Shown: one piece after another, positions 9,042-18,178 of the stretch
How the letters are laid out: each line of letters begins with the position of its first letter
Position numbering within the stretch: the stretch's first letter is position 1
DNA from: Fodinibius sp964490705
GTDB lineage: Bacteria > Bacteroidota > Rhodothermia > Balneolales > Balneolaceae
Direction of reading: 5' to 3'
Length of the DNA: 64,000 bases
Assembly (NCBI GenBank): GCA_964490705.1
Contig: CAZBCG010000010.1
Coordinates: forward strand, 54,686-118,685
Notes under the pieces: model-generated
What the model saw: the letters and a program-made list of their open reading frames with translations, nothing else
What the model was told of the DNA's origin: nothing
Databases searched by the model: none
Position numbers and translations under genes: made by a program

Positions 9042-10100
9042 TCAGTTGATATATCCTTTTGCTGCCAGCAGTTCGGCATTTAGGATGGCACCACCGGCTG
9101 CTCCGCGGATGGTATTGTGCGCCATCGTCACATAGCCCAGATCCATAACGGTTCCTTTACGAAGACGTCCCACTGCCGTTTGCATGCCGCCTTCGCGATC
9201 CGCATGGAGACGCGGTTGCGGATAACGATCTTCTTTATAAAGTCTGATCGGGTTATCGGGGGATGATGGCAGATCCAGATCCGCAATAGGATTATTCCAG
9301 TCAGTGAATGCTTGTTCGGCTTCTTCGATGGATGACGGTACATTTTTGAGTTTCACAGCCACCGAAAGTAAGTGTCCCTCGATAGTAGGTACGCGCACAG
9401 CCGTAGCCTGGATAGTGAAGTTATTAAAGGTGATGGAGTTATCTGTGAGCGTACCCAACACCTTGGTCGATTCGGTTTCTACCTTGGGTTCCTCTCCGCC
9501 GATATGTGGCACTACGTTGGCTACAATATCCATGCTGGAAACTCCGGGATAGCCGGCTCCGGAAACGGACTGCATGGACGTGACAACGAGAGAATCTATG
9601 CCGAATGCATCGTGCAATGGCTTCAGCGACATCGAGAGCGGCACGGATACGCAATTGGGATTGGTGACAATCCAGCCACTGCCGTCGTTAGTGAAGGTCT
9701 GTTTTTTAATCAGATCCGCATGGTTGGGATTAACCTCCGGCACCAGCAGGGGCACTTGATCGTGCATGCGGTAATTTTTGGCATTGGAGATCACGGGGAT
9801 ACCCGCCTCAGCAAAATCTTTTTCAATTTCTTCGGCAACGGAAGAATCCAGTCCGGAGAATACAAAATCCACGCCCTCGAAATTTGCGGGATCACATTCC
9901 TGGACTTCCAGTTCAGCGGCGGCAGAGGGGAGTTTGGTTTTTTCAATCCAGTGGGCGGCCTGTTTGTATTTTTTACCGGCCGAGCGCTCGGAGGCGCCCA
10001 AAACGTTAACAGTAAACCAAGGATGATTTTCTAGTAAACGAATAAACTTTTGTCCTACGGCACCGGTGGCTCCGAGAACTCCAATTTGAAATGATGGCAT
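9042..10100 (-). CDS. asd: aspartate-semialdehyde dehydrogenase
   Basis: Cytosolic NADPH-dependent enzyme reducing aspartyl phosphate to aspartate semialdehyde, the branch point to lysine/diaminopimelate, threonine and methionine. The N-terminal GVLGATGAVGQKF is the nucleotide-binding motif. The catalytic cysteine is in NPNCVSVPLS, followed by SMQSVSGAGYPGV. This motif set and the 352-residue length resemble the archaeal/fungal-type enzyme more than the classical enterobacterial type. It is monocistronic here, divergent from glyS; aspartate kinase, which supplies its substrate, is encoded at 18.2-19.5 kb. The 146-base gap to glyS should contain both promoters. Confidence 0.95.
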   Translation of the reverse strand: MPSFQIGVLGATGAVGQKFIRLLENHPWFTVNVLGASERSAGKKYKQAAHWIEKTKLPSAAAELEVQECDPANFEGVDFVFSGLDSSVAEEIEKDFAEAGIPVISNAKNYRMHDQVPLLVPEVNPNHADLIKKQTFTNDGSGWIVTNPNCVSVPLSMSLKPLHDAFGIDSLVVTSMQSVSGAGYPGVSSMDIVANVVPHIGGEEPKVETESTKVLGTLTDNSITFNNFTIQATAVRVPTIEGHLLSVAVKLKNVPSSIEEAEQAFTDWNNPIADLDLPSSPDNPIRLYKEDRYPQPRLHADREGGMQTAVGRLRKGTVMDLGYVTMAHNTIRGAAGGAILNAELLAAKGYIN

Positions 10101-10196
10101 GTCGTTTTGAATTAATTTGTTGATAGATCGTGATAGAAAATGAGTGGCTTAGAAAATAGGCATAAATCAATGATTAATTAAAGCGGCAATTTTTTC

Positions 10197-10204
10197 TATC
10201 TTTG
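10197..10204 (+). promoter_or_regulatory. -7 promoter element TATCTTTG upstream of glyS
   Basis: TATCTTTG matches the Bacteroidota -7 consensus TAnnTTTG and lies 42 bases before the glyS ATG. A convincing -33 TTTG is not present at the expected distance. Confidence 0.6.
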
Positions 10205-10246
10205 GGCATCTTAAAAAAAATTAGTCACCCAAAAATTTAGCACTAC

Positions 10247-11719
10247 ATGTCAGTTACTGAACTCGATAGTTTAGATACGCTCGTTTCGTTGGCAAAGGCC
10301 CGCGGTTTGATTTTTCAATCCTCAGAAATTTACGGCGGACTTGGAGCCGTCTATGATTACGGTCCGCTGGGTGTGGAGCTGAAACGAAATATCCGCGATT
10401 TCTGGTGGAAGGATATGACCCAGAAACACGACAACATCGTGGGGCTCGATTCGGCCATTTTTATGGATCCCAAGGTGTGGAAGGCCAGTGGTCATTTAGA
10501 TGGATTTAATGATCCAATGATTGACGACAAGCAGTCGAATAAGCGCTATCGGGCCGACATGCTGATCGAAAATGAAATTGCCAAGCTGCGAAGCAAAGGC
10601 AAGGCCGATAAAGCTGATGAAATGCAGGAGCAGCTCGATACTGCCGGTTCGCGAAAGGGCGTTTGCGAAGATCTGTATGACATTATCATGGAAAATGAAA
10701 TTCGGGCTCCGGAATCGGGGGCATTTGAATGGACGGAAGTGCGTCAGTTTAACCTGATGTTTAAGACCCAGTTTGGAGCGACTTCTTCGGGCGGTGACGA
10801 TGACGACTCGGTGTATCTTCGCCCCGAGACGGCACAGGGTATTTTTGTGAACTTTAAGAACGTGATGGATACGGCGCGTCAGCAGGTGCCTTTTGGCATT
10901 GCCCAGGTTGGAAAGGCGTTTCGTAATGAGGTTGTTGCACGGCAATTTGTATTCCGCATGCGGGAGTTTGAACAGATGGAGATGCAGTATTTCGTAGAGC
11001 CGGGTACCGACGCCGAAAGTTATGATCACTGGCTTAATGAACGATTGGATTGGCATAAGAAGCTGGGTATCCGAGAGCATAAGCTCCGCACGCATCCACA
11101 TCCCGAGGATAAATTAGCGCATTACGCCGAAGCTGCTGCTGATATTCAATACGAATATCCCATTGGCTGGCAAGAGGTTGAGGGGGTGCATAATCGCACT
11201 GATTTTGATCTGAGTCAACACATGGAGTATTCGGGCAAGAAGCTGGAGTATTACGATCAGCAGAAGCAGGAAAAATATGTACCATACGTTATTGAAACGT
11301 CAATTGGACTCGATCGCACGGTGATGATGGTGCTTAGCGATGCGTATCGCGAGGAGGAAGTGGATGGCGACACGCGAACGGTGTTGAAGATGAATCCACA
11401 GCTGGCGCCGACAAAAGTGGGTATATTTCCGCTTATCAAAAAGGATAAACTGCAGGATCTGGCGCACAAAATTACTGATGATCTGAGAGAAGATTATAAC
11501 GTGCTGTACGACGAGTCCGGATCCATCGGCAAGCGGTATCGTCGCCAGGATGAAGCCGGTACTCCATTTTGTATAACTGTTGATTTTGACGGAGTGGAAT
11601 CGGAAGGCGAAGACACGGTGACGATCCGCTACCGCGATGATATGACCCAGGATCGGGTGCCGGTCAGTCGATTGAAAGAGGTGATAGACGATAAAATGAA
11701 GAGCTGGAAGCCGGAGTAG
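10247..11719 (+). CDS. glyS: glycine--tRNA ligase, single-chain class II type
   Basis: Charges tRNA-Gly with glycine. The 490-residue length and sequence match the homodimeric eukaryote/archaea-like enzyme rather than the alpha2beta2 bacterial form. Visible hallmarks are FQSSEIYGGLGAVYDYGPLG near the N-terminus, the class II motif 2 region RPETAQGIF and QVGKAFRNEV, and a C-terminal anticodon-binding domain (QLAPTKVGIFPL, then YDESGSIGKRYRRQDE). The ATG at 10247 follows a TATCTTTG promoter element at the usual distance. A strong intrinsic terminator follows 100 bases after the stop. No partner gene is adjacent. Confidence 0.96.
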   Translation: MSVTELDSLDTLVSLAKARGLIFQSSEIYGGLGAVYDYGPLGVELKRNIRDFWWKDMTQKHDNIVGLDSAIFMDPKVWKASGHLDGFNDPMIDDKQSNKRYRADMLIENEIAKLRSKGKADKADEMQEQLDTAGSRKGVCEDLYDIIMENEIRAPESGAFEWTEVRQFNLMFKTQFGATSSGGDDDDSVYLRPETAQGIFVNFKNVMDTARQQVPFGIAQVGKAFRNEVVARQFVFRMREFEQMEMQYFVEPGTDAESYDHWLNERLDWHKKLGIREHKLRTHPHPEDKLAHYAEAAADIQYEYPIGWQEVEGVHNRTDFDLSQHMEYSGKKLEYYDQQKQEKYVPYVIETSIGLDRTVMMVLSDAYREEEVDGDTRTVLKMNPQLAPTKVGIFPLIKKDKLQDLAHKITDDLREDYNVLYDESGSIGKRYRRQDEAGTPFCITVDFDGVESEGEDTVTIRYRDDMTQDRVPVSRLKEVIDDKMKSWKPE

Positions 11720-11725
11720 GATTTA

Positions 11726-11750
11726 GTGTTAAGCGTTGGACGCTTAACAC
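11726..11750. repeat. perfect hairpin downstream of glyS
   Basis: GTGTTAAGCG, loop TTGGA, CGCTTAACAC: a 10-bp perfect stem seven bases after the glyS stop. It has no T-tract, so it is more likely a repeat or an RNA 3' stabilising hairpin than a terminator. Confidence 0.6.
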
Positions 11751-11819
11751 AGCAATGAGTAATCTTAAAAAAAGATGGATCCCACTTCTGAGGTGGAATC
11801 TATCTAATTGAAACGTTAG

Positions 11820-11854
11820 ACCTGTCAGGTTTTGAAAACCTGACAGGTTTTTTT
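11820..11854 (+). terminator. intrinsic terminator of glyS
   Basis: A 14-bp perfect stem (ACCTGTCAGGTTTT / AAAACCTGACAGGT around a single G) followed by seven T residues on the plus strand. There is no T-tract on the minus strand. Confidence 0.85.
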
Positions 11855-11860
11855 ATTGCC

Positions 11861-12142
11861 TTAGGCTCCCAAAGAAACTACCCATACAAGTAGCCCTAAA
11901 AAAATAAGAATTACGATAATGACGATGAGGTTTCCAAGATTTACGGTATAGCCACCGGCTCGTCTCTTCTGTAGAAAAATGCGGTTGTCATCATTGTTAA
12001 CATAAAAAGGTCCGTACCAATAATCGGAGTTATTGAGATGGCTATCGGCTTCTTTTTCCCATTCGATGCCGGCTTTGGCGGTGTAATAAATGAGTCCCGA
12101 CAGTGCTAATGCAATGACCAATCCAATCAGTAAATTATTCAT
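11861..12142 (-). CDS. small membrane protein, unknown
   Basis: A 93-residue protein whose best start is the ATG at 12142; the longer open frame to 12298 runs through the preceding hydrolase gene in another frame. It has an N-terminal membrane segment (LLIGLVIALALSGLIYY), a soluble stretch of about 45 residues and a C-terminal segment (LIVIIVILIFLGLLVWVV). No family recognised. The start overlaps the last codons and TAA of the upstream hydrolase gene by 8 bases, pointing to translational coupling. The gene ends immediately beside the glyS terminator. Confidence 0.7.
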   Translation of the reverse strand: MNNLLIGLVIALALSGLIYYTAKAGIEWEKEADSHLNNSDYWYGPFYVNNDDNRIFLQKRRAGGYTVNLGNLIVIIVILIFLGLLVWVVSLGA

Positions 12143-13532
12143 CCTGAGTTTGTTCTTTCTTGATCCAGTTGCTGATGGTTGATGTAAAAGGATATACAAA
12201 CTGTTCTTCCAAGCTGCCATATTCTTGAGTAGATCCGGTTTTTGCTTTTTGGAAAAGATGGTTTCCCTGCTCAAACTCCCATATTTGATAAGGAACATCG
12301 GCCGAATCCAGTGCAGTTTTGATGGGTTCTTTATTCATATCAACGGTGACTTGGGTATCCTTACCCCCGAACAAGACGAGCACCGGAATATCCAGCCTGC
12401 GTAAGTCATCCGTAGGATCATAGAACAGCAGCGATTGCATTTGTGGACTGCCAAAGGTAGCCATCAGCTGATCTGTCTGTCGTTTGCCCAGACTGGATGC
12501 CTGTGCGCTGTCGGCACCGGCTGCCAATTGAATATCCGTAAATTGTTTCTGGTATGTTTCTTTGGCTTGCTGGATTCCCTGCTGATCCCGAATGGCTTGC
12601 ATGAGCTGTTCTCGGGCGGCAATTTCTTGTTCTATGAGCACCGAATCGATGCCCGATCCGGCAAAAGCTTGTTTTATTTGAAAGCGGAGCACGTCTTTAA
12701 GCGGGACGCCGGTCGAGGCCATCAGGATAATTTTGTCTATAGCTGGATTTTCAGCGGCTAGCTTGCCGGCGACCAATCCACCCTGACTGTGACCCAAGAG
12801 AATAATGTGCTCGAAGTCGTGCTCTTGCATCGCCGTTAGATCATGGATGATTGCCTCCACATCCGCAGCCAGCATATCGAGCGTAGCGTTGCCAAAATTA
12901 CCGGTGGATTCCCCAATGCCGCGGTCGTCGTATCGAAAAGTGGCGATGTTATCCATGGTGAGGGAATCGGCCAGCACGGCAAACGGTTTGAAATTGCTGA
13001 CGGGTGTCATTGTTTCGTCGCGATCTTGTGGACCACTGCCCGAGATCATAATTACCAAGTGCTTTGCCTTTGCTTTTTTAGGCCAGGTAAGCGTTCCGCC
13101 GATAGTTACCGAATCGTTTTGGATGGTAAGATCTTTAGTGTGATAGTTCTTGGATGATTTATTTGATGGGTCCTCTTTTTTAGAGAGTGTAAATGGGAAC
13201 TGTTGGCCCGCCTGGTGGTATTGTCCTTTGATAGTTGTATCCGTAATGAACTGGCCTTGAAACTGTGCAACATTGACGCTGGTTACAAATTCAAAAAATA
13301 CCGAGTCCGGTTCTCCAAAGCGGATATTTTGAAGTGGAAGTGTGGTCCCCTGTATTTTGATATTACCGTTCAGGGAATCATCCTGTGTGAACTGGGTCGT
13401 GATTGGCAAATTATATGTTGGAGTGTTGATGATACCCTCCCAATCTCCCGCCAGCGGCTGTTGTGCATAAAGTGATACCGACTGCAGTAACAGGATGCCA
13501 AGAATTAATGCACGAAATTTGAATTTCAGCAT
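12135..13532 (-). CDS. secreted alpha/beta hydrolase
   Basis: A 465-residue serine hydrolase. A signal peptide (MLKFKFRALILGILLLQSV, cleavage after YAQ) targets it to the envelope. Residues 25-115 form a beta-rich N-terminal domain (GDWEGIINT...GNIKIQG) as in Bacteroidota hydrolases with a DUF3887/lipocalin-like front. The hydrolase core holds the oxyanion strand ISGSGPQDRD, the nucleophile elbow GHSQGG (Ser249), the acid in FGGKDTQV and the likely catalytic His in EQGNHLF. The substrate is unknown; esterase or peptidase activity are both possible. It is the first gene of a two-gene operon with the small membrane protein. Confidence 0.85.
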   Translation of the reverse strand: MLKFKFRALILGILLLQSVSLYAQQPLAGDWEGIINTPTYNLPITTQFTQDDSLNGNIKIQGTTLPLQNIRFGEPDSVFFEFVTSVNVAQFQGQFITDTTIKGQYHQAGQQFPFTLSKKEDPSNKSSKNYHTKDLTIQNDSVTIGGTLTWPKKAKAKHLVIMISGSGPQDRDETMTPVSNFKPFAVLADSLTMDNIATFRYDDRGIGESTGNFGNATLDMLAADVEAIIHDLTAMQEHDFEHIILLGHSQGGLVAGKLAAENPAIDKIILMASTGVPLKDVLRFQIKQAFAGSGIDSVLIEQEIAAREQLMQAIRDQQGIQQAKETYQKQFTDIQLAAGADSAQASSLGKRQTDQLMATFGSPQMQSLLFYDPTDDLRRLDIPVLVLFGGKDTQVTVDMNKEPIKTALDSADVPYQIWEFEQGNHLFQKAKTGSTQEYGSLEEQFVYPFTSTISNWIKKEQTQDE

Positions 13533-13597
13533 GAGGGTGTTCCTTTGTTGGTTTGCTAATAAGCATCTGAAAATAATATGAGATAATTAATCCCAAT

Positions 13598-13624
13598 AAA
13601 AAAGCCCGACCAGAAAGTCGGGCT
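13598..13624 (-). terminator. intrinsic terminator of sodC
   Basis: On the minus strand AGCCCGAC, a 6-nt loop and GTCGGGCT are followed by TTTTT, 30 bases after the sodC stop. Confidence 0.85.
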
Positions 13625-13653
13625 CAATAAAATAGCTTTTTGAGGTGTAGAAG

Positions 13654-14220
13654 TTACATTCCCGTATTGGCTACGCCAATTACACCACATCCCACGCGTG
13701 GACCTGCGGCTCCGGAAGGTTGTGATTTTAGATCATCTTGTCCGCCGTGCACAATTACGCCGTGACCGACAATACTGTTGGGGCCGTTGAGCGTAATTTT
13801 TGAATCCACATAATCGATGGTGGCCGATCCGTCTTCATTCACTTCAATATTGCCCATATCGCCCATGTGGCGGTTGTCATCAGCAGGAGCTCCATGCTCG
13901 TTACCGGTGGGATTGTAATGTCCGCCGGCCGACGTGCCATCATCAGCAGTACAATCTCCATATTGGTGGATGTGAAAGCCGTGCATTCCCTGGCTTAATC
14001 CTTGCAGTTCACCCTGCACTCGCACGCCATTGTCGGTGGATGTAAACGTTACCGTACCACTTGCATCATTTCCTGCGGTAGCATGCACAACAGCCACAGC
14101 TTTTGTTAAGTTAGCACTGGACTTCATATCTGTTTCTTCGTTTTGGGAATCTTGTTGTGCACATCCCGCCGCAAGTACAAGAAATAGCGAGCAACAAATT
14201 AGACGCTTAAATAATGTCAT
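13654..14220 (-). CDS. sodC: Cu/Zn superoxide dismutase lipoprotein
   Basis: Converts superoxide to hydrogen peroxide and oxygen in the cell envelope. The 188-residue precursor begins with a lipoprotein signal (VLAAGC lipobox, Cys20), so it is probably anchored to a membrane. Copper ligands are visible in GFHIHQYGDC, the zinc loop in GGHYNPTGNEHGAP and RHMGDMGN, and the last copper His in GHGVIVHGG. The disulfide cysteines are the one in GDC and the one in VGCGVIG. All metal ligands expected for an active enzyme appear intact. It is monocistronic, divergent from the VOC protein, with a strong terminator. Confidence 0.95.
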   Translation of the reverse strand: MTLFKRLICCSLFLVLAAGCAQQDSQNEETDMKSSANLTKAVAVVHATAGNDASGTVTFTSTDNGVRVQGELQGLSQGMHGFHIHQYGDCTADDGTSAGGHYNPTGNEHGAPADDNRHMGDMGNIEVNEDGSATIDYVDSKITLNGPNSIVGHGVIVHGGQDDLKSQPSGAAGPRVGCGVIGVANTGM

Positions 14221-14386
14221 GGTAAAATATTTTATTGGGATTTAATGCCATCGTATAAACAACCTTAAACCTAATGGCATTCAGCGAGGTTAAAAAATGT
14301 ATTTTTGTTGATGATGTTTTCGCATCACCGCCTGCTGATTTATATCTTAGGATTTCAACTTTTTTAATAAATAAAAGATACGAGCA

Positions 14387-14815
14387 ATGGCTGAACAATC
14401 GACTCCGCTTTTTCACTTGGCATTTCCGGTTGCAGACCTGGATGAAACGCTTACGTTCTATCGCGATGTACTTGGATGCGAAACGGGACGAAGTTCTGAC
14501 GACTGGATCGATTTTAACTTCTGGGGACATCAGGTAGTGGCGCATTTGAGTCCCGATGAAGCCGGAAAATCCAGCATGAACGATGTGGACGGGCATGCGG
14601 TGCCGGCCAAACATTTTGGGTTGATATTAGAGTGGCACCAGTGGGAGAAGCTGGCCGAACGCCTGCAGAAACATAATGTGGATTTTATCATTGAGCCCTA
14701 CATTCGGTTCGAAGGCAAGCCCGGCGAACAGGCTACGATGTTCTTTAAGGATCCGAGTGGCAATGCGCTGGAATTCAAAGCCTTTCGAAATAAAGAGCAG
14801 ATTTTTGCAACGTAG
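14387..14815 (+). CDS. VOC family protein (glyoxalase/dioxygenase-like)
   Basis: A 142-residue single-module vicinal-oxygen-chelate protein. The start MAEQSTPLFHLAFPVADLDET has the family's first metal-ligand histidine, followed by FYRDVLGCETGR; the second half contains HFGLILEW and KDPSGNALEFKAF, where His and Glu ligands are expected. It is annotated in related genomes as a glyoxalase/bleomycin-resistance/dioxygenase family member; the substrate cannot be read from sequence. An upstream TATTTTTG (14299-14306) could be a -7 element. Its stop is followed within six bases by a GAGT-unit inverted repeat shared with the convergent ABC-F gene. Confidence 0.85.
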   Translation: MAEQSTPLFHLAFPVADLDETLTFYRDVLGCETGRSSDDWIDFNFWGHQVVAHLSPDEAGKSSMNDVDGHAVPAKHFGLILEWHQWEKLAERLQKHNVDFIIEPYIRFEGKPGEQATMFFKDPSGNALEFKAFRNKEQIFAT

Positions 14816-14820
14816 ATAGT

Positions 14821-15016
14821 CTCGAGTATTGAGTAGTGAGTCATGAGTTAGAAAGTGCTTGTTGATAATTTTTACGCCTAACAATAAAATCATCAGGCTA
14901 AATAATATGAAGCTCATTTCAATGAGCTTTTGGTGAGTTTTAGTCTAATAATTCATTATCAGGCGGTAATTTGAGTGATGGAGCACTCACTACTCAATAC
15001 TCATGACTCATTACTA
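14821..15016. repeat. GAGT-unit inverted repeat filling a convergent gap
   Basis: An 18-nt perfect inverted pair (GAGTATTGAGTAGTGAGT at 14824-14841 and its complement at 14985-15002) embedded in longer degenerate arms made of TCATGAGT/TTGAGTAG units. The left arm starts 5 bases after the VOC stop; the right arm encodes the last residues (SNES) and TGA of the ABC-F gene. The interior holds no gene. A second hairpin at 14910-14929 (AAGCTCATT, TC, AATGAGCTT then TT) can serve as a terminator. Confidence 0.8.
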
Positions 15017-16998
15017 AACTTCTCCTCAATTTCGCTCATCTTGGTCGCCAGCTCTTCCCACTCGGCATATACTTCAACGAGTTCAGCTTTTAGTTTTTCG
15101 TACTCCATCGAGATCTCCTTCACCTGTTCTTCATCCTCATAAAAATCGGATTTCGCCATCAGTTCTTCGATCTCATCTTTCCGTTTCTCCATTAGTTCAA
15201 TGTCCTCTTCCAGCGGCTCAATTTTCTGTTTCAGCGGCTTCAAACGATCATGCTTACGCTGTCGTTTTTGAGCTTCAATGCGTCGCTCTTCTTTGCGCGA
15301 CAATCCTGAGCTATTGCTTGAAGAGCTGTCTTTTTGTTCTTGGGTATCTTCCTGATTTTCCCGTTCCTCCACTTTCTCGAGATAGTAGGAGACATTCCCC
15401 AAAAATGTATTGGTTTCGTTGGGACGAACTTCCAGCACTTTATCCACGATAGGATCCAGAAAATCACGGTCGTGAGATACGATCATAAAGGTTCCCTCAT
15501 ATTGTTGGAGGGCTTGCTGCAGGATGTTTTTCGACTGCATATCCAAGTGGTTGGTCGGCTCATCAAAGGTCAGGAAGTTGGCCGGCATCAACAGCATGCG
15601 GGCCAGCGCCAACCGACTTTTTTCACCGCCCGAAAGCACCGATACTTTTTTGAATACATCGTCGCCCTGGAACAGGAAGCATCCTAAGATGGTGCGCAAG
15701 CGTGTTGCGTCGGCTTTGGGTGCGGCTTCGCGCATGGTTTCGAAAACGGTTTTGCTGAGATCCAACTCATCGGCCTGGTGTTGGGCAAAATAAGAGGTCG
15801 TAACATTGTGACCCGGCTCGCGATTGCCGCTGTTGAAATCTTCGAGTCCTGCAAGCATGCGAATCATCGTTGACTTACCGGCGCCATTGGGGCCGACGAC
15901 TGCAATTTTATCGCCGCGGTCAATGGAGTAGTTGAGATTTTCAAATACAACATTATCACCATATTGCTTGCGGATGTTTTCCAGCTTCATCACTACGGCG
16001 CCACTGCGCTCGGGCTGTGGAAACTCAAAAGAGATCTCCTCTTCGCGCTCATCCAGCTCAATCTTGTCCATCTTTTCGAGCTTCTTAATCCGGCTCTGTA
16101 CCTGCGCGGCTTTGCTGGCGTTATACCGAAACTTGTCGATGAAATCCTGTATCTCTTTGATCTCTTTCTGCTGATTTTCGTACGCTTTCCGCAGGTGTTC
16201 CTTCCGCTCGGCATGTTTCTCTTTGTAGTAATCGTAATTGCCCGAGTAATCGAACAGATCACCGCGTTCAAGAGCGAGCGTGCGATTAGTAATTTTATTC
16301 AAAAACGCCTTGTCGTGCGAGACTACAATGACTGCTCCTTCGTAGCCCTGCAGAAATTGTTCAATCCAGCGGAGCGATTCGATATCGAGGTGGTTGGTGG
16401 GCTCATCCAGCAGCAAATACATGGGACGTTGAAGCAGTAATTTTCCCAGGGCAATACGCATCAGCCAGCCGCCGCTGAACTCTGTGGTCGAGCGGTCAAA
16501 ATCATCGGATGTAAATCCCAGTCCCATCAATATTTTTTCGATGTTCGATTCCAGGGCATAAGCACCGGACTGCTCCAGCTTTGTTTGCAGCATGCCAAGC
16601 CGATCCATCGCAGATCGGTATTCCGGACTCTCCTCATCGAGGTCGGCCACTTTTTCGCGCGCCTGTTGCACCTGTTCTTCCAGCTCCTGAATCCCCTGAA
16701 ACGCATTCTCCATCTCTTCATAGACGGTACAGTTGGGATCGGGATCAACGCCGTCCTGCGGAAGGTATCCCACCGTAGCCGCTTTCGACATATTGATGGT
16801 GCCGCCATCGTGATTTAGTTCACCGGCAATAATTTTAAGCAGTGTCGATTTACCGGCACCGTTGGGGCCTACGAGTCCCACACGTTCACCGGGATTGATA
16901 ATCGTACTGATACCGTCGAGCAGGGTATCTTCACTAAATGTAAGTGTAATGTTTTCGAGCTGAAGCAAAAGCAAATAGATTCTGTAAAAAATTGGCAT
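15001..16998 (-). CDS. ABC-F family ATPase
   Basis: A soluble twin-ATPase protein of 665 residues without membrane segments. Each half has a Walker A (GPNGAGKST), a signature (FSGGW in the first, LSGGEKSR in the second) and a Walker B followed by the DEPTNHLD motif. A charged linker joins the halves and a long C-terminal coiled coil (about residues 560-665) follows, as in Uup/YdiF-type ABC-F proteins that act on ribosomes. The ATG at 16998 gives an eight-residue hydrophobic lead; TTG codons at residues 9 or 11, just before LQLENITLTF, are alternative starts that fit the family better. The last codons lie in the GAGT-unit repeat. Confidence 0.9.
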   Translation of the reverse strand: MPIFYRIYLLLLQLENITLTFSEDTLLDGISTIINPGERVGLVGPNGAGKSTLLKIIAGELNHDGGTINMSKAATVGYLPQDGVDPDPNCTVYEEMENAFQGIQELEEQVQQAREKVADLDEESPEYRSAMDRLGMLQTKLEQSGAYALESNIEKILMGLGFTSDDFDRSTTEFSGGWLMRIALGKLLLQRPMYLLLDEPTNHLDIESLRWIEQFLQGYEGAVIVVSHDKAFLNKITNRTLALERGDLFDYSGNYDYYKEKHAERKEHLRKAYENQQKEIKEIQDFIDKFRYNASKAAQVQSRIKKLEKMDKIELDEREEEISFEFPQPERSGAVVMKLENIRKQYGDNVVFENLNYSIDRGDKIAVVGPNGAGKSTMIRMLAGLEDFNSGNREPGHNVTTSYFAQHQADELDLSKTVFETMREAAPKADATRLRTILGCFLFQGDDVFKKVSVLSGGEKSRLALARMLLMPANFLTFDEPTNHLDMQSKNILQQALQQYEGTFMIVSHDRDFLDPIVDKVLEVRPNETNTFLGNVSYYLEKVEERENQEDTQEQKDSSSSNSSGLSRKEERRIEAQKRQRKHDRLKPLKQKIEPLEEDIELMEKRKDEIEELMAKSDFYEDEEQVKEISMEYEKLKAELVEVYAEWEELATKMSEIEEKFSNES

Positions 16999-17098
16999 GA
17001 AATATAACCATCACAGCGCTAGAGCTAAATGATTATTTTAGAAAATCTGAGTGCTATCACTTTTTTTAAATGATCTGCATTTCTGGTATTTTTGGCCT

Positions 17099-18175
17099 AT
17101 GTATTTACTCATATTTTATTTATCGCTGGCCATTGGTGTCTCCTTTTTATGTTCAATGCTGGAAGCAACGCTGCTTTCGGTGAGTCGCTCGTATATCGCT
17201 ATCATGGAGCGCAAAGGGGCGTACACCGGTAAGCTGTTGCGGAAGTACAAAGAAGACATCGACCGGCCGCTTTCGGCCATTCTAAGTCTTAATACTATTG
17301 CTCATACCGTAGGTGCTGCCGGGGTAGGTGCGCAGGCACAAGTTGTGTTTGGGAATGCATACGTAGCTATTACTTCAGCCGTGCTTACTTTCTTAATTCT
17401 GGTGCTTTCCGAGATCATCCCAAAGACTCTTGGAGCAACATATTGGAGGAATTTAGCTCCATTTGCAGCGCGTACGTTACGCGTGCTGATGGTTTCGCTG
17501 TATCCGTTGGTAGTGATGTCGCAGACGATCACGCGTTGGCTTTCGAACGAGAAAAATATCCCCAGTTTTAGCCGCGAGGAGTTTGGTGCACTGGCTGACC
17601 TGGGCGTCGAAGAGGGTGTTTTTGAAGAGGAAGAATCCCGCATATTTAAAAATTTAATTCGCTTCAATTCGCTGCGCGTCAAAGATATTATGACCCCACG
17701 CACGGTGGTCGTAGGTTTTGATGAAAATCTTACGGTAGGGGATGTCAGCGATAATGTAGAGCAGCTCCATTTTTCACGGCTGCCGGTTTATGGCAAGGAG
17801 CGCGATGAGGTGACTGGTTACGTGCTCAAGAACGATCTGTTGTTGATGATGGCTCGCTCTGAAACGAAAACAACCTTGAAGGAGCTTAAACGGGATATCC
17901 TGATTGTCCCCGAAATGATGCCCCTGCAGGATTTCTTTGAGCGACTGATGAAAAAGCAGGAGCATATCGCCATTGTTGTTGATGAGTACGGTGGGTTTGC
18001 GGGCGTAGTATCTATGGAGGATCTCGTAGAAACGCTGCTGGGCATGGAAATTATTGACGAAGTGGACAACATCGAGGATATGCAGAAAATGGCTCGCAAA
18101 AAGTGGATGGAGCGGGCAAAACGACTGGGTATTGTGCCCGAAGATGCTAAAAAAGCGACCGAAGAATCGTCGTGA
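17099..18175 (+). CDS. CNNM/CorC-type membrane protein with CBS pair (hemolysin family)
   Basis: About 358 residues from the ATG at 17099; an upstream in-frame GTG at 17051 would add 16 residues and seems less likely. The N-terminal DUF21/CNNM domain has three to four membrane segments (YLLIFYLSLAIGVSFLCSM, then LSEIIPKTLGATYWRN). It is followed by a paired CBS domain (DIMTPRTVVVGF, RLPVYGKERDEVTGYV and VVDEYGGFAGVVSMEDLVE). It lacks the CorC_HlyC C-terminal domain of longer homologues. The family is linked to Mg2+ or Co2+ export or homeostasis in the inner membrane; the ion here is unknown. It ends three bases from the convergent aspartate kinase gene. Confidence 0.87.
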   Translation: MYLLIFYLSLAIGVSFLCSMLEATLLSVSRSYIAIMERKGAYTGKLLRKYKEDIDRPLSAILSLNTIAHTVGAAGVGAQAQVVFGNAYVAITSAVLTFLILVLSEIIPKTLGATYWRNLAPFAARTLRVLMVSLYPLVVMSQTITRWLSNEKNIPSFSREEFGALADLGVEEGVFEEEESRIFKNLIRFNSLRVKDIMTPRTVVVGFDENLTVGDVSDNVEQLHFSRLPVYGKERDEVTGYVLKNDLLLMMARSETKTTLKELKRDILIVPEMMPLQDFFERLMKKQEHIAIVVDEYGGFAGVVSMEDLVETLLGMEIIDEVDNIEDMQKMARKKWMERAKRLGIVPEDAKKATEESS

Positions 18176-18178
18176 TTG

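Noticed and set aside
9372..10034. A 220-codon plus-strand frame across asd
   Set aside because: Antisense shadow of a well-supported gene with no recognisable product.
12143..12298. Longer version of the small membrane protein downstream of the hydrolase
   Set aside because: The additional codons overlap the hydrolase in another frame and lack a signal; the ATG at 12142 gives a clean N-terminal helix and a coupled start.
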